Of a stretch of DNA of 64,000 nt, positions 25,910 through 34,154 are shown in pieces. The DNA is from Nitrosomonadaceae bacterium (GTDB lineage Bacteria; Pseudomonadota; Gammaproteobacteria; Burkholderiales; Nitrosomonadaceae), in assembly GCA_030646695.1 (NCBI GenBank), contig JAUSLF010000035.1, positions 1-64,000 of the forward strand, read 5' to 3'. The notes under the pieces are model-generated. The model made no database searches. It was not told where the DNA came from and was given only the letters and a program-made list of their open reading frames with translations. Position 1 is the first letter of the stretch; every line of letters starts with the position of its first letter. The position numbers were made by a program, and so were the translations under genes.

Positions 25910-28615
25910 ATGAACGAAGCCGAAACCCGCGCCGAACACATCGACCCTGCGCTCAAGGCGGCAGGCTGGGGGGTGGTCGAGGGCAGCCGCATCCGCCGCG
26001 AGATCATCACCCTTGGCCGCCTGCAAGACGCCGGACAACGTGCCAAACCGGAAATTGCCGATTACGTGCTGGTGTACCGTAATCGCAAACTGGCCGTGGT
26101 TGAGGCGAAAGCCTGGGATAAGCCCTATACCGAAGGGGTCGCGCAGGCCAAAGCGTATGCCGGCAAAATGGCCATCCGCTACACCTACGCCACCAACGGC
26201 CAGAAAATTTACGGCATCGACATGCAGACGGGGCATGAGGGGGATGTGGCCGCTTTTCCCTCACCGGATGAATTATGGGCGATGACCTTCGCCGAAGCGA
26301 ACGCATGGCGCGACCGTTTCGCCGCCGTGCCGTTCGAGGACAAGGGTGGCTCGCATCCCGGCCGCTACTACCAAGACATCGCCGTCGAGCGGGTGATGGA
26401 AGCCATTGCGGAAGATCAGATGCGCATCCTGCTCACGCTGGCTACCGGCACCGGCAAGACTTTCATCGCTTTCCAGATCGCCTGGAAGCTGTTTCATAGC
26501 CGCTGGAACCTCAATCGCGACGCGGGGCGCAGACCGCGCATCCTGTTCCTGGCTGATCGCAACATCCTCGCCAACCAAGCCTACAACGCCTTCTCCACCT
26601 TTCCCGAAGATGCGCTGGTGCGGATCGCGCCAGAAGATATCCGCAAGAAGGGGCGTGTCCCCAAGAACGGCAGCATCTTCTTCACCATCTTTCAGACTTT
26701 CATGGCTTCGGCAGGCTCAGCCACCGGGCCTCAGTCTAACGTGGAGACGCATTTTGATGAAATATCCGAGATCAAGGATGCCTTTGGCTACATGTATCTC
26801 CTCGAATGCGCAGATGGGAGCCTTTACACGGGGAGCACTACAAACCTGCGAGCGCGTCTACAGCAGCACAATGATCAAGAAGGTGCACGGCACACGGCTA
26901 CACGCGGGCCGGTCAAACTCATCTATTACGAGACCTTCGACCGCATTGATGAGGCATTTGCCCGGGAAAAGCAGGTGCAAGGTTGGGGCAGAGAGAAAAA
27001 GGCCGCGCTGACCAAAGGCAACATCGATCTCCTCAAACAATTGTCACGGGGCAGATCGGTCCCTGAGCCTGTTGAAGCGGCGGTCCCCGAGCCTGTCGAA
27101 GCGGCGGTCCCAGAGCCTGTCGAGGGGTATTTTGGTGACTACCCGCCGGACTTCTTTGATTTCATCATCATTGATGAGTGCCATCGTGGCGGAGCGAATG
27201 ATGAAAGCAACTGGCGCGACATCCTGGAGTATTTTGCCCCCGCCGTGCAGCTTGGCCTGACCGCCACGCCCAAGCGCAAGGACAACGTGGATACCTATGC
27301 CTACTTCGGCGAGCCGGTGTATGTCTACTCGCTCAAGGAAGGCATCAATGACGGTTTTCTCACCCCATTCCGCGTCAGGCAATATGCCACGACGCTGGAC
27401 GAGTACGTTTACACCTCCGATGACAAACTGGTCGAAGGCGAAATCGAGGCTGGCAAACTTTACGAAGAAAAAGATTTCAACTGCAGCATTGAAATCGTCG
27501 AGCGTGAAAAGTACCGCGTCAAACTTTTCATGGAGAGCATCGACCAGCGCGAAAAAACGCTGGTGTTCTGCGCCAACCAGGGGCATGCCTTGCTGGTGCG
27601 GGATTTGATCAATCAGACCAAGACCGTTACCGACCCGTGCTACTGCGTGCGTGTCACCGCCGATGACGGCGAACGTGGCGAGCAATTCCTGCGGGATTTC
27701 CAGGACAACGAAAAAACCATACCCACCATTCTGACCACCTCACAGAAACTCTCTACCGGCGTGGATGCCCGCAACATTCGCAATATCGTGCTGCTGCGGC
27801 CGATCAATTCCATGATCGAATTCAAGCAGATTATCGGACGCGGCACACGCCTGTATGACGGCAAGGATTACTTCACGATCTACGACTTCGTGAAAGCACA
27901 TCACCATTTCAGCGACGCGGAGTGGGATGGCGAACCGCTTGAGCCGGAAGCGAAGGAAGCCTGGCCGGTGCTCGCGCTGCGTCCGCCTGCCGAGGCACGA
28001 GAACCGGCGGCGGAATACCAGAAGCGGGAGAAAATCAAGGTCAAACTCGCCGACGGCAAGGCGCGCACCATTCAGCACATCATGGTCACGACCTTCTGGG
28101 GGCAGGATGGCAAACCACTTTCTGCGGCTGAATTTCTCAACATCCTGTTTGGCGACTTGCCGGAATTCTTCAAGGATGAAGACGAGTTGCGTGCGATCTG
28201 GAGCATGCCCGACACCCGCAAAAAACTGCTGGACGGTTTGGCTGAAAAGGGCTTTGGCAAAGATCAACTGGCCGAGATGCAGAAAATCATCGACGCCGAA
28301 AACAGCGATCTATTCGACGTGCTGGCGCACGTGGCCTTTGCCCTGGTACCGCTTACCCGCGAGGAGCGCGCTGCCCAGGCGATAGCGCTCATCAGCACGC
28401 ACTTCAACCATAAACAGCAGGTCTTTCTCGACTTTGTGTTGTCGCACTACGTCAGTGTCGGCGTGGAAGAACTCGATCAGGCAAAACTGACGCCGCTGCT
28501 GCGTCTGAAATATCACGACTCGATTGCCGATGCCGTGGCTGACCTCGGCAAGCCGGATGAGATTGGCAGGGTGTTCAGCGGCTTCCAGAAATATCTTTAC
28601 CAGGAAACAGCTTGA
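25910..28615 (+). CDS. hsdR: Type I restriction enzyme HsdR with an inserted GIY-YIG domain
   Basis: 901 residues from ATG 25910, the start that opens MNEAETRAEHIDPALKAAGW. The N-terminal nuclease domain has the PD-ExK pieces IADYVLVYRN and VVEAKAWD. The SF2 translocase follows with Walker A ATGTGKT near residue 180, DEAD-type IIIDECHRGG near residue 417, TATPKRKDN, and motif VI QIIGRGTRLYD near 640. A C-terminal helical region completes it. HsdR translocates and cuts unmethylated DNA. Between FMA and YFGDYPP, where relatives run almost directly on, about 140 residues (~265-406) are inserted: a GIY-YIG domain and a tail of palindrome-encoded VPEPVEA repeats. The frame is intact, so the fusion could be made. 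Whether translocase function survives is unknown. Confidence 0.93.
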   Translation: MNEAETRAEHIDPALKAAGWGVVEGSRIRREIITLGRLQDAGQRAKPEIADYVLVYRNRKLAVVEAKAWDKPYTEGVAQAKAYAGKMAIRYTYATNGQKIYGIDMQTGHEGDVAAFPSPDELWAMTFAEANAWRDRFAAVPFEDKGGSHPGRYYQDIAVERVMEAIAEDQMRILLTLATGTGKTFIAFQIAWKLFHSRWNLNRDAGRRPRILFLADRNILANQAYNAFSTFPEDALVRIAPEDIRKKGRVPKNGSIFFTIFQTFMASAGSATGPQSNVETHFDEISEIKDAFGYMYLLECADGSLYTGSTTNLRARLQQHNDQEGARHTATRGPVKLIYYETFDRIDEAFAREKQVQGWGREKKAALTKGNIDLLKQLSRGRSVPEPVEAAVPEPVEAAVPEPVEGYFGDYPPDFFDFIIIDECHRGGANDESNWRDILEYFAPAVQLGLTATPKRKDNVDTYAYFGEPVYVYSLKEGINDGFLTPFRVRQYATTLDEYVYTSDDKLVEGEIEAGKLYEEKDFNCSIEIVEREKYRVKLFMESIDQREKTLVFCANQGHALLVRDLINQTKTVTDPCYCVRVTADDGERGEQFLRDFQDNEKTIPTILTTSQKLSTGVDARNIRNIVLLRPINSMIEFKQIIGRGTRLYDGKDYFTIYDFVKAHHHFSDAEWDGEPLEPEAKEAWPVLALRPPAEAREPAAEYQKREKIKVKLADGKARTIQHIMVTTFWGQDGKPLSAAEFLNILFGDLPEFFKDEDELRAIWSMPDTRKKLLDGLAEKGFGKDQLAEMQKIIDAENSDLFDVLAHVAFALVPLTREERAAQAIALISTHFNHKQQVFLDFVLSHYVSVGVEELDQAKLTPLLRLKYHDSIADAVADLGKPDEIGRVFSGFQKYLYQETA
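26704..27127 (+). mobile_element. Putative GIY-YIG/palindrome unit inserted in hsdR
   Basis: Left boundary: CTTCGGCAGGCTCAGCC (26706-26722), a family-B repeat in inverted orientation. Middle: a GIY-YIG domain with FGYMYLLECADGSLYTGS, then TTNLRARLQQHN, and the EAFAREKQVQGW helix carrying the catalytic Glu. Right boundary: three tandem family-B repeats. The unit keeps the hsdR frame. Its repeat-nuclease-repeat structure parallels the separate unit at 22008-22443, but with a different repeat family. No recombinase is present, so mobility is inferred. Confidence 0.6.
27058..27127 (+). repeat. Three tandem 24-bp family-B repeats in hsdR
   Basis: Units begin at 27058, 27082 and 27106, each like GGTCCC(T/C/A)GAGCCTGT(T/C)GAAG. 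They encode VPEPVEAA, VPEPVEAA and VPEPVEG. The period is exactly 24 bases, so each unit adds eight codons and preserves the frame. Confidence 0.9.
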
Positions 28616-28713
28616 TTGCATGCATAAGTTCGCCGCCACTGCAAGTCAGGTTGCTGCTGGTGATACGTTTGATGGCGCGGCATCGGAAAAGCAAATATGG
28701 GAGGTTGTACAAT

Positions 28714-28842
28714 GTGCGTAAAGCTATCTTGATGATGCTACTGGCTGTTGTTGTGAGTAGTAGTGCGATGGCGGAGTGGGTTTTGGTTAGCGGTAGTGAA
28801 ACCGGTGGCATTGCCGCACACGCCGATCCCACCAGTCGCTAG
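28714..28842 (+). pseudogene. Remnant of a secreted surface-adhesin-E-like protein
   Basis: From GTG 28714 (after GGGAGGTTGTAC) the translation is a clear signal peptide, ILMMLLAVVVSSSAMA, followed by EWVLVSGSETGG and HADPTS, then a stop. Signal peptide plus EWVLV and a Tyr/His-ADP element resembles the start of small surface-adhesin E-type proteins, which are usually well over 100 residues. Only 42 codons remain, so it is most likely a 3'-truncated remnant. The family assignment is tentative. It converges with and abuts the phytase-like gene. Confidence 0.4.
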
Positions 28843-30017
28843 TCTGAAGATACCGGAGTGATCTGCAGAGCGACAAATTGTGTGAATTGCCGGCTGCTGA
28901 AGTTATTGTCGGATACAAGAATCAGCGTCGCTTTGCCCTCGAACTCGGGGCCGAAGGTGATCCCTTCAATATTATCGAGTGCCAGAGTTGACCCATCGTC
29001 TTGTTTCAGCTCGGACAGATCAAGCAACAGAGTCTTGGTCACAGCTTTGAAGTTTTGACCGGCTATCGATTCAAGCCCGGAGACATTAGTGGCACTTCTT
29101 GCATCGACGTAAAACAGGCGGATGGTTTTGCCGGTAACCGGCGTGCCGGGCGTCTGCGCACCGAGCGCATAGGAGCGTTCGACGGCGATGAACTGGCGAT
29201 CACCGACGGCAAGCATATCCGTCAGCCCGTTAGTGGCATATAGACCTGGCACAATTGGCGCGACGGCAACCGGCTCTACCTCATACACATACTCGGCGCC
29301 GGGCAACCCGGTGGTAATATCGAAGGACAGGATGCGTGCGCGCGATCCATTACCCACAGCGGCGGGCGGACTGTCCTGTGTCAAGCCGTTTTCAGTGGCA
29401 GTGTACAACGTGTTGCCATCTTTCGAGATGGTCAGGCTTTCGAAAGCCAGGTTGTCATGAATGCCTTTGTCACCCGATCTGAGTCCGTGTGTAGAACCGG
29501 ATGGGTGATAATAATCGGGTACGGCGAAGTCGCGTACATGGTTGCCGTCGAGGCTCATCTCGCGCACGACGGGATTCCGGTACCCGGCACGGCTGCGCCG
29601 GCCTTCATCGCTCCAGTAAATCTTGTTGCGAGAGCGATCAAAGCGCAGCCCTTCGGGATCCACCGTGTTTCTCGTAAAGGCGCCGCCATCCGGCTGCTGG
29701 ATGGTCGTAACCGCGCTGAAGCTCACACCGGCGTAACCGGGCTTGGATGAACGTTGAAACTTTGCGAGATCCAGGCTCAATTCATAAAAGCGCGCCGGGT
29801 TGATACTGCTGCGGTCGTCGCTGATGGCAAAGTACTGGCCGCTATTCGCGTTGTAATCCAGGGAAGAAAGGCCGCCCACAACGGTGCCATCAAAAGTTGT
29901 GCCGCTGGGCACAATCTGCTGGCCCAGATAACCCAGGACGAAACCGCCCGCCTGAACTGGCAAAGCCAGTGAGCAGACGGCAGCAACGATGACGCAAATT
30001 TTTCGAATAAAATTCAA
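28839..30017 (-). CDS. Secreted phytase-like esterase (PF13449-type beta-propeller)
   Basis: About 392 residues. Signal peptide IRKICVIVAAVCSLALPVQA with cleavage before GGF. The mature protein has the propeller landmarks GLSSLDYNANSGQYFAISDD, VDPEGLRFD, FESLTISKDG and LDNIEGITFGP, which define the esterase-like family related to phytase. It is predicted to be periplasmic or secreted; the substrate is unknown. No ATG is available: TTG at 30017 follows AAGAGG at a good distance, and TTG at 30038 is an alternative. The 3' end abuts the adhesin remnant. It is divergent from djlA. Confidence 0.82.
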   Translation of the reverse strand: MNFIRKICVIVAAVCSLALPVQAGGFVLGYLGQQIVPSGTTFDGTVVGGLSSLDYNANSGQYFAISDDRSSINPARFYELSLDLAKFQRSSKPGYAGVSFSAVTTIQQPDGGAFTRNTVDPEGLRFDRSRNKIYWSDEGRRSRAGYRNPVVREMSLDGNHVRDFAVPDYYHPSGSTHGLRSGDKGIHDNLAFESLTISKDGNTLYTATENGLTQDSPPAAVGNGSRARILSFDITTGLPGAEYVYEVEPVAVAPIVPGLYATNGLTDMLAVGDRQFIAVERSYALGAQTPGTPVTGKTIRLFYVDARSATNVSGLESIAGQNFKAVTKTLLLDLSELKQDDGSTLALDNIEGITFGPEFEGKATLILVSDNNFSSRQFTQFVALQITPVSSD

Positions 30018-30099
30018 TAGCAAACCTCTTGCTCCCAAAGTGGCGCTGGTGCAGGTCAGGTTATAATCGATTCTTTCACATGCAATCTCAGGAGTTACT

Positions 30100-30873
30100 T
30101 TGTTTAAACTCGTTGGCGCCCTGATAGGGTATTACTTCCTCGGAATTCCCGGGGCATTTATTGGTTATTTCCTGGGAAGTATGGTTGACCGTTATAGCGC
30201 TTACGGTATGGGCGGCGTTAACCCGCTCAGCAGAGGTCAGCGCCAGACAGTTTTTCTTGAAACTGTTTTTATTTTAATGGGGAAACTGGCTAAAGCAGAT
30301 GGCCATATATCGAAAGATGAGATTGAGCATGTCGAACAGTTTATTCAGAAACTGGGAATGTCTGCTGAGCATAGACAACAAGCAATTGTTCTTTTTGAAC
30401 GAGGAACCGCCCCAGACTTTGATTTTGAGCCGAACTTAAGGAAATTTATGGCTATTTGCGGCCATACGCATAGCCTGAAACAAATATTGCTGGTCTATCT
30501 CATTGTCATGGCTCTGTCTGATGGACGCATTGATTCGGCTGAAGAGCGCTTGCTGATAGATATTGCCCGTCATCTTGGTTATGACCAGGCTGCATTCCAG
30601 CATATGCTGGATATGATTTTAAACCAGTCGCACTTTGCTGGCGGTCAAGCGACCTCTGCCACCGCTTTGGAGGATGCTTATAAAGCGTTAGGTGTGAGCA
30701 AGGAAAGTAGCGACCAGGAAGTCAAACGGGCTTATCGCAAATTAATCAGCCAATATCACCCTGACAAGTTAATGGGCCAGGGTGTTCCAGAAGACATGAT
30801 TGCTGTGGCTACCAAGCAAGCGCAGGAAGTGCAGGTCGCTTATGATTTGATTAAAAAAAGTCGGAAACAATAG
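30100..30873 (+). CDS. djlA: DjlA-type membrane-anchored DnaJ co-chaperone
   Basis: 257 residues with the DjlA order. One N-terminal glycine-rich membrane helix (LIGYYFLGIPGAFIGYF) is followed by a TerB-like helical domain (residues ~50-180, with LAKADGHISKDEIE and ALSDGRIDSAEERLL). The C-terminal J domain has the HPD motif in QYHPDKL near residue 223. It stimulates DnaK ATPase at the inner membrane and is linked to envelope stress. The start is TTG at 30100 after CAGGAG; no ATG fits. The base composition is more AT-rich than most neighbours. Confidence 0.92.
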   Translation: MFKLVGALIGYYFLGIPGAFIGYFLGSMVDRYSAYGMGGVNPLSRGQRQTVFLETVFILMGKLAKADGHISKDEIEHVEQFIQKLGMSAEHRQQAIVLFERGTAPDFDFEPNLRKFMAICGHTHSLKQILLVYLIVMALSDGRIDSAEERLLIDIARHLGYDQAAFQHMLDMILNQSHFAGGQATSATALEDAYKALGVSKESSDQEVKRAYRKLISQYHPDKLMGQGVPEDMIAVATKQAQEVQVAYDLIKKSRKQ

Positions 30874-30916
30874 CCGCTGTTAATGGAAATTCAATTCATT
30901 ATGTCCGGCGGCCGTT

Positions 30917-31090
30917 TCAACTTATTGGGATGATGCCTGCATATGCGAACCCATCCCGTTCAATAGTCTCGCCAACACTGGCTGGGATCGGTCTGCGAAA
31001 CATGGGGGCGTCCACAACGACCGTGTGAATTTCGCCATTCTCTCCACAAGGGTCGCTGCCTTGCGGAAGCTCCGCAATCAAGCCTCTTGA
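30917..31090 (-). pseudogene. C-terminal fragment of a Dph6-like (DUF71) ATP pyrophosphatase
   Basis: On the minus strand an open stretch reads LIAELPQGSDPCGENGE, then IHTVVVDAPMFRRPIP, VGETIERDGFAYAGIIP, ending in a stop at 30917. The CGENGE(I/F)HT signature and the following strand are characteristic of the C-terminus of the diphthine-ammonia-ligase/DUF71 family. Upstream the frame is closed by a stop within ten codons and no further similarity is seen, so only about 55 of some 220 residues remain. This explains about half of the 375-base gap between djlA and the lipoprotein gene; I see nothing in the rest. Confidence 0.6.
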
Positions 31091-31248
31091 TCATTTGCGC
31101 CCGGCAAAGGGTGAAGTCAGTTTTGGGTGGCTGTCATCCCCGTAGCAAATACCCCCACTGGCAAAACCTTGTTCCTCGATTGAATCATGCATTTATACTA
31201 CAATCCTTAAATCCATAAGCCTGACGACACCTCACTCAAGCAACCAAT

Positions 31249-32469
31249 ATGAAAATATGGCACATGAATACCCTTCATCCTCCATGTCCACTGCGCTTGC
31301 CGCTGTGCCTCCTGGCCTTGTTCGTACTCTCCGGCTGTGTATCGCCCATGGCGCTCAACCGCGCAGTCATAGCTTATGATGAAGCCGTCACCGATGCCGG
31401 GTCCCAACAACTGCTGATCAATATCGTCCGTGCTCATCACCGTCGGCCCATTCATTTCACCGGGGTTTCGAATATCGCAGCCACCTTTAATTTTCACGTG
31501 AATGCGGGAGCTACTCCCGCGCTGGGGGGACTCGCCGGGACGACAATGATGCCGATATTTGGCGGAAGCGTTTCGGAAAACCCCACCATCAGCATCGTCC
31601 CGATCGAAGGGGAAGAATTCACCAGACGGCTCCTCACGCCGTTTCAGCAAAGCAAGCTTACCCTGCTGCTCCGTCAACGCTTCGATATCGATCTCTTGCT
31701 GCGGCTGATGGCGCAGGAAGTGCGCCTACAGCACTCTGAACAGCAGAGCGCCTATCGCAACACCCCCTCGGATCGACCCGGTTACGAGATATTTCGTCGC
31801 GTGGTGCTGCACCTTTCAGCCATTCAGGATCAAAACCAACTCTACGCCGAACCGCTGCCCCTCGTACGCACCTGGACCATCCCCGCCAGCTCGATTGAAG
31901 GGGAAGGGTTTCAGGCCCTGCAGAAAGATTTTGTTGTGTCCTACAACCAGCAGGACAATACCTATACGCTCCGCAAACAAGTGCCAGGACCGATTCTCAT
32001 CACCAACTACGATCCCCATACTCTATCCTCCGAAGAACGTGCGCAGTTGAACAACCTGGAGGAAGACTGGAATACCAACGATGTTGCCTTCGATATCCGC
32101 CCCGGCCATCCCGGCGGGGAATGGCCCATCAAAGGAGCTTTCCGGCTCAGGAGCTTCCACTCGATTCTCGGTTTCCTCGGCAGCGCTCTCGGCACAGAGC
32201 CGGAGTTTCACGTCGAAAAAGACCCGCGAACCCCACCCATCCGCGGAAACGAAAACCCTGACACCACAATGGAACTGATCGTATCGGATTCGCCCCTCCC
32301 GAAAGCCGACCTCTCGATCCGCTCGCACGGTCGGTATTACGCGGTAAACACCACGGGGCCGCTCGCCCGCTGGAACCGGGATGCTTTCCAGTTGTTGTCC
32401 CTCTTGTTTCAAATGACCGTCACCGACATGCCGCGCACCGGCGTGCCAGGTATTACCATCGCCAAGTAG
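31249..32469 (+). CDS. Unknown lipoprotein of about 400 residues
   Basis: 406 residues. A basic/hydrophobic signal peptide (LRLPLCLLALFVLSGC) ends in a lipobox with Cys near residue 29, so it is an anchored lipoprotein. The second residue after Cys is not Asp, which favours the outer membrane. The mature part starts VSPMALNRAVIAYDEAV, with SQQLLINIVRAHHRRP and a Gly/Ala-rich stretch, and ends in TVTDMPRTGVPGITIAK. I do not recognise a named domain. Such proteins are often single-gene units. An upstream TATACTACAATCC at about 31194 could be a -10 region. It stands alone, flanked by long gene-poor stretches. Confidence 0.8.
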   Translation: MKIWHMNTLHPPCPLRLPLCLLALFVLSGCVSPMALNRAVIAYDEAVTDAGSQQLLINIVRAHHRRPIHFTGVSNIAATFNFHVNAGATPALGGLAGTTMMPIFGGSVSENPTISIVPIEGEEFTRRLLTPFQQSKLTLLLRQRFDIDLLLRLMAQEVRLQHSEQQSAYRNTPSDRPGYEIFRRVVLHLSAIQDQNQLYAEPLPLVRTWTIPASSIEGEGFQALQKDFVVSYNQQDNTYTLRKQVPGPILITNYDPHTLSSEERAQLNNLEEDWNTNDVAFDIRPGHPGGEWPIKGAFRLRSFHSILGFLGSALGTEPEFHVEKDPRTPPIRGNENPDTTMELIVSDSPLPKADLSIRSHGRYYAVNTTGPLARWNRDAFQLLSLLFQMTVTDMPRTGVPGITIAK

Positions 32470-33160
32470 CCCATTCCTTCCAAAGTTGCTGGAGGTATGT
32501 GCTTATGAATGCCTACAAACCGGGGGTAATTAGCTGATCGCCATGGTTATTTCCTAGTACTCAGATTTATCTCTTCGGGTACGCCAGTATCAAATTTGAA
32601 TAACGATAATTTATCCGAACTGACGAGCCAACATGATAACAACGCGAATAATGACCGGCACAACTGGGATCTTCAGCGCATGGCTGACAGCAATCAATGA
32701 GTAATGTTGCTCCCGCAAGGAGTTGCTCCTGGTATGGCAACATTCTTTTATTGCATCACGCTATTAATTCAAACATCGGCGAGTACTGTAAGGTAGATGC
32801 TGACCCATTGCTGCCCCTTGGGATTGACGCCCTCAAGTCGACGACAGCCCCGCCATGACTTGCTTCAGCGGGCTTCTTATTCCCCCTTTCAGACTGAGCC
32901 ACTATCTGCAGATGCGAACGTCTGCATCTATTGGGTATAATCAGCAGTTGCCTCTCTCGAAAGAAAGGGTATCGAACCAAAAATATGTGGTGGCTTTTGT
33001 AGCCGAATAACACAAAGCCCTTATCGATGCGGGTTTATGGCTCCATTGTGAATGTCACCCCCCCGACATACGGTAGATTTTATTTGATGGATAACATCGG
33101 TTTTAGCCGGCGTTTCAGTTGGCCCGCAAACCGGTACGAAAATTCAACCAAGGAGTATCT
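32470..33160. other. Gene-poor region, about 690 bases
   Basis: I find no gene I can support. A TTG-started frame of 34 codons (about 32597-32701, Asn-rich) and an unconvincing minus-strand frame at 32756-33013 are the only open stretches of note. GACTTGCTTCAGCGGG near 32857-32872 weakly resembles the IS-end-like sequence at 39164-39182. The end of the region holds the AAGGAG site of the next gene. Confidence 0.4.
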
Positions 33161-33598
33161 GTGAGCATGAGATCCATAGGTGTTGCATTTATCGCGTTCG
33201 TCTTGGCCTGGCCGGTTGCTGCCTGGTCGCAGCAGCCAAAGCCACAATCACAGCAACCAACGCAGCCGTTAATGAGCGGTGATGGCTGGCGTCTTGTCCG
33301 CTCGGTACAGCTTGGAACTACAGGCAAATACATCCATATGGTGCTGATCGATGCGAAACGTGATGCCGATAAAGCTGTTTATGGCTCCGCGCTCCGCAGC
33401 CTCTGCCGATCCGAGCCTGATTTCTGCAGGGTGCGATTCTGGAACGCGGCACGCAATGTACCCGAAACAATTACCTTCACCGAATCCCAGTTCAAAACAC
33501 TGCGAGCCGAATATATACTTAACCGTGCAGGGGGTATCGAGGAGCTGCGTTATGCCTGTACGGTCGCACCCGACAATAAGCAATGCTTTTCGCATTGA
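33161..33598 (+). CDS. Small exported protein of unknown function
   Basis: About 145 residues from GTG 33161, five bases after AAGGAG; ATG at 33167 is an alternative. Signal peptide MRSIGVAFIAFVLAWPVAAW with cleavage near WSQQ. A Gln/Pro linker follows (QPKPQSQQPTQP), then a small alpha/beta region with four Cys (SLCRSEPDFCRVRFW, ELRYACTV, DNKQCFSH), likely two disulfides in the periplasm. No family recognised. It precedes the RidA gene by 97 bases. Confidence 0.65.
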   Translation: MSMRSIGVAFIAFVLAWPVAAWSQQPKPQSQQPTQPLMSGDGWRLVRSVQLGTTGKYIHMVLIDAKRDADKAVYGSALRSLCRSEPDFCRVRFWNAARNVPETITFTESQFKTLRAEYILNRAGGIEELRYACTVAPDNKQCFSH

Positions 33599-33695
33599 TG
33601 AATGCAAAAATTTATCTGTTGCCCTCTTTTACTTTGGCAGCAGTGGCGGGATAATTGGCTATCATTAAAATTACGCTTAATACAGGGAACATTTC

Positions 33696-34085
33696 ATGCC
33701 GCGCAGGTTAATAAGTTCAGGTTCCACGTTTGAACAGGAAATTGGCTATTCACGGGCTGTTGTAGAAGGCGACTGGATTTTCGTCTCCGGCACGACCGGG
33801 TTCGACTACAGCAAAATGACCATCTCTAATGATCTGCTGGAGCAAACCGAGCAATGCTTCAGGAACATTGAGATGGCATTGAACGAAGCTGGGGCAAGTT
33901 TGCGGGATACTGTCCGGGTAACTTACGTGCTGCCGGACGCTGCGGATTTCCCCAAGTGCTGGCCAGTTATGCGCAAGTATCTTGGAGAAGTCAGGCCTGC
34001 GGCAATGATGCTCGCGGCTGGCTTATCCGACCCGCGCATGCGAATCGAAATCCAAGTGACCGCCCACCGTGGCTCCGGGACTTGA
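33696..34085 (+). CDS. RidA/YjgF/YER057c family protein
   Basis: 129 residues. Typical RidA-fold features: SRAVVEGDWIFVSGTTGFD, QCFRNIEMALNEAGAS, VRVTYVLPDAADFP, and PAAMMLAAGLSDPRMRIEIQVTA with the conserved Arg and Glu. The protein should form trimers. RidA itself hydrolyses enamine/imine intermediates, but this looks like one of the divergent subfamilies (the usual RP-x-R-x-x-V is here RPAAMML), so the reaction is uncertain. It precedes the TIR-like gene by 69 bases on the same strand. Confidence 0.85.
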   Translation: MPRRLISSGSTFEQEIGYSRAVVEGDWIFVSGTTGFDYSKMTISNDLLEQTEQCFRNIEMALNEAGASLRDTVRVTYVLPDAADFPKCWPVMRKYLGEVRPAAMMLAAGLSDPRMRIEIQVTAHRGSGT

Positions 34086-34154
34086 TGTAATGAATGCGGT
34101 TCCAAGTTTGTAATTTGTTGCTGCCGACAACCCCCACTCCAAGGAGAAAAGCAA

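Noticed and set aside
27058-27127. Tandem 24-bp repeats considered as a CRISPR array
   Set aside because: The units are contiguous without spacers, in frame within hsdR, and belong to a dispersed palindromic repeat family.
32597-32701. TTG-started 34-codon Asn-rich frame
   Set aside because: Too short, with a weak start and no conservation evidence; mentioned in the intergenic entry only.
32756-33013. Minus-strand frame of 85 codons
   Set aside because: No ribosome-binding site, no recognisable family, and the composition is not coding-like; kept only as part of a gene-poor region.
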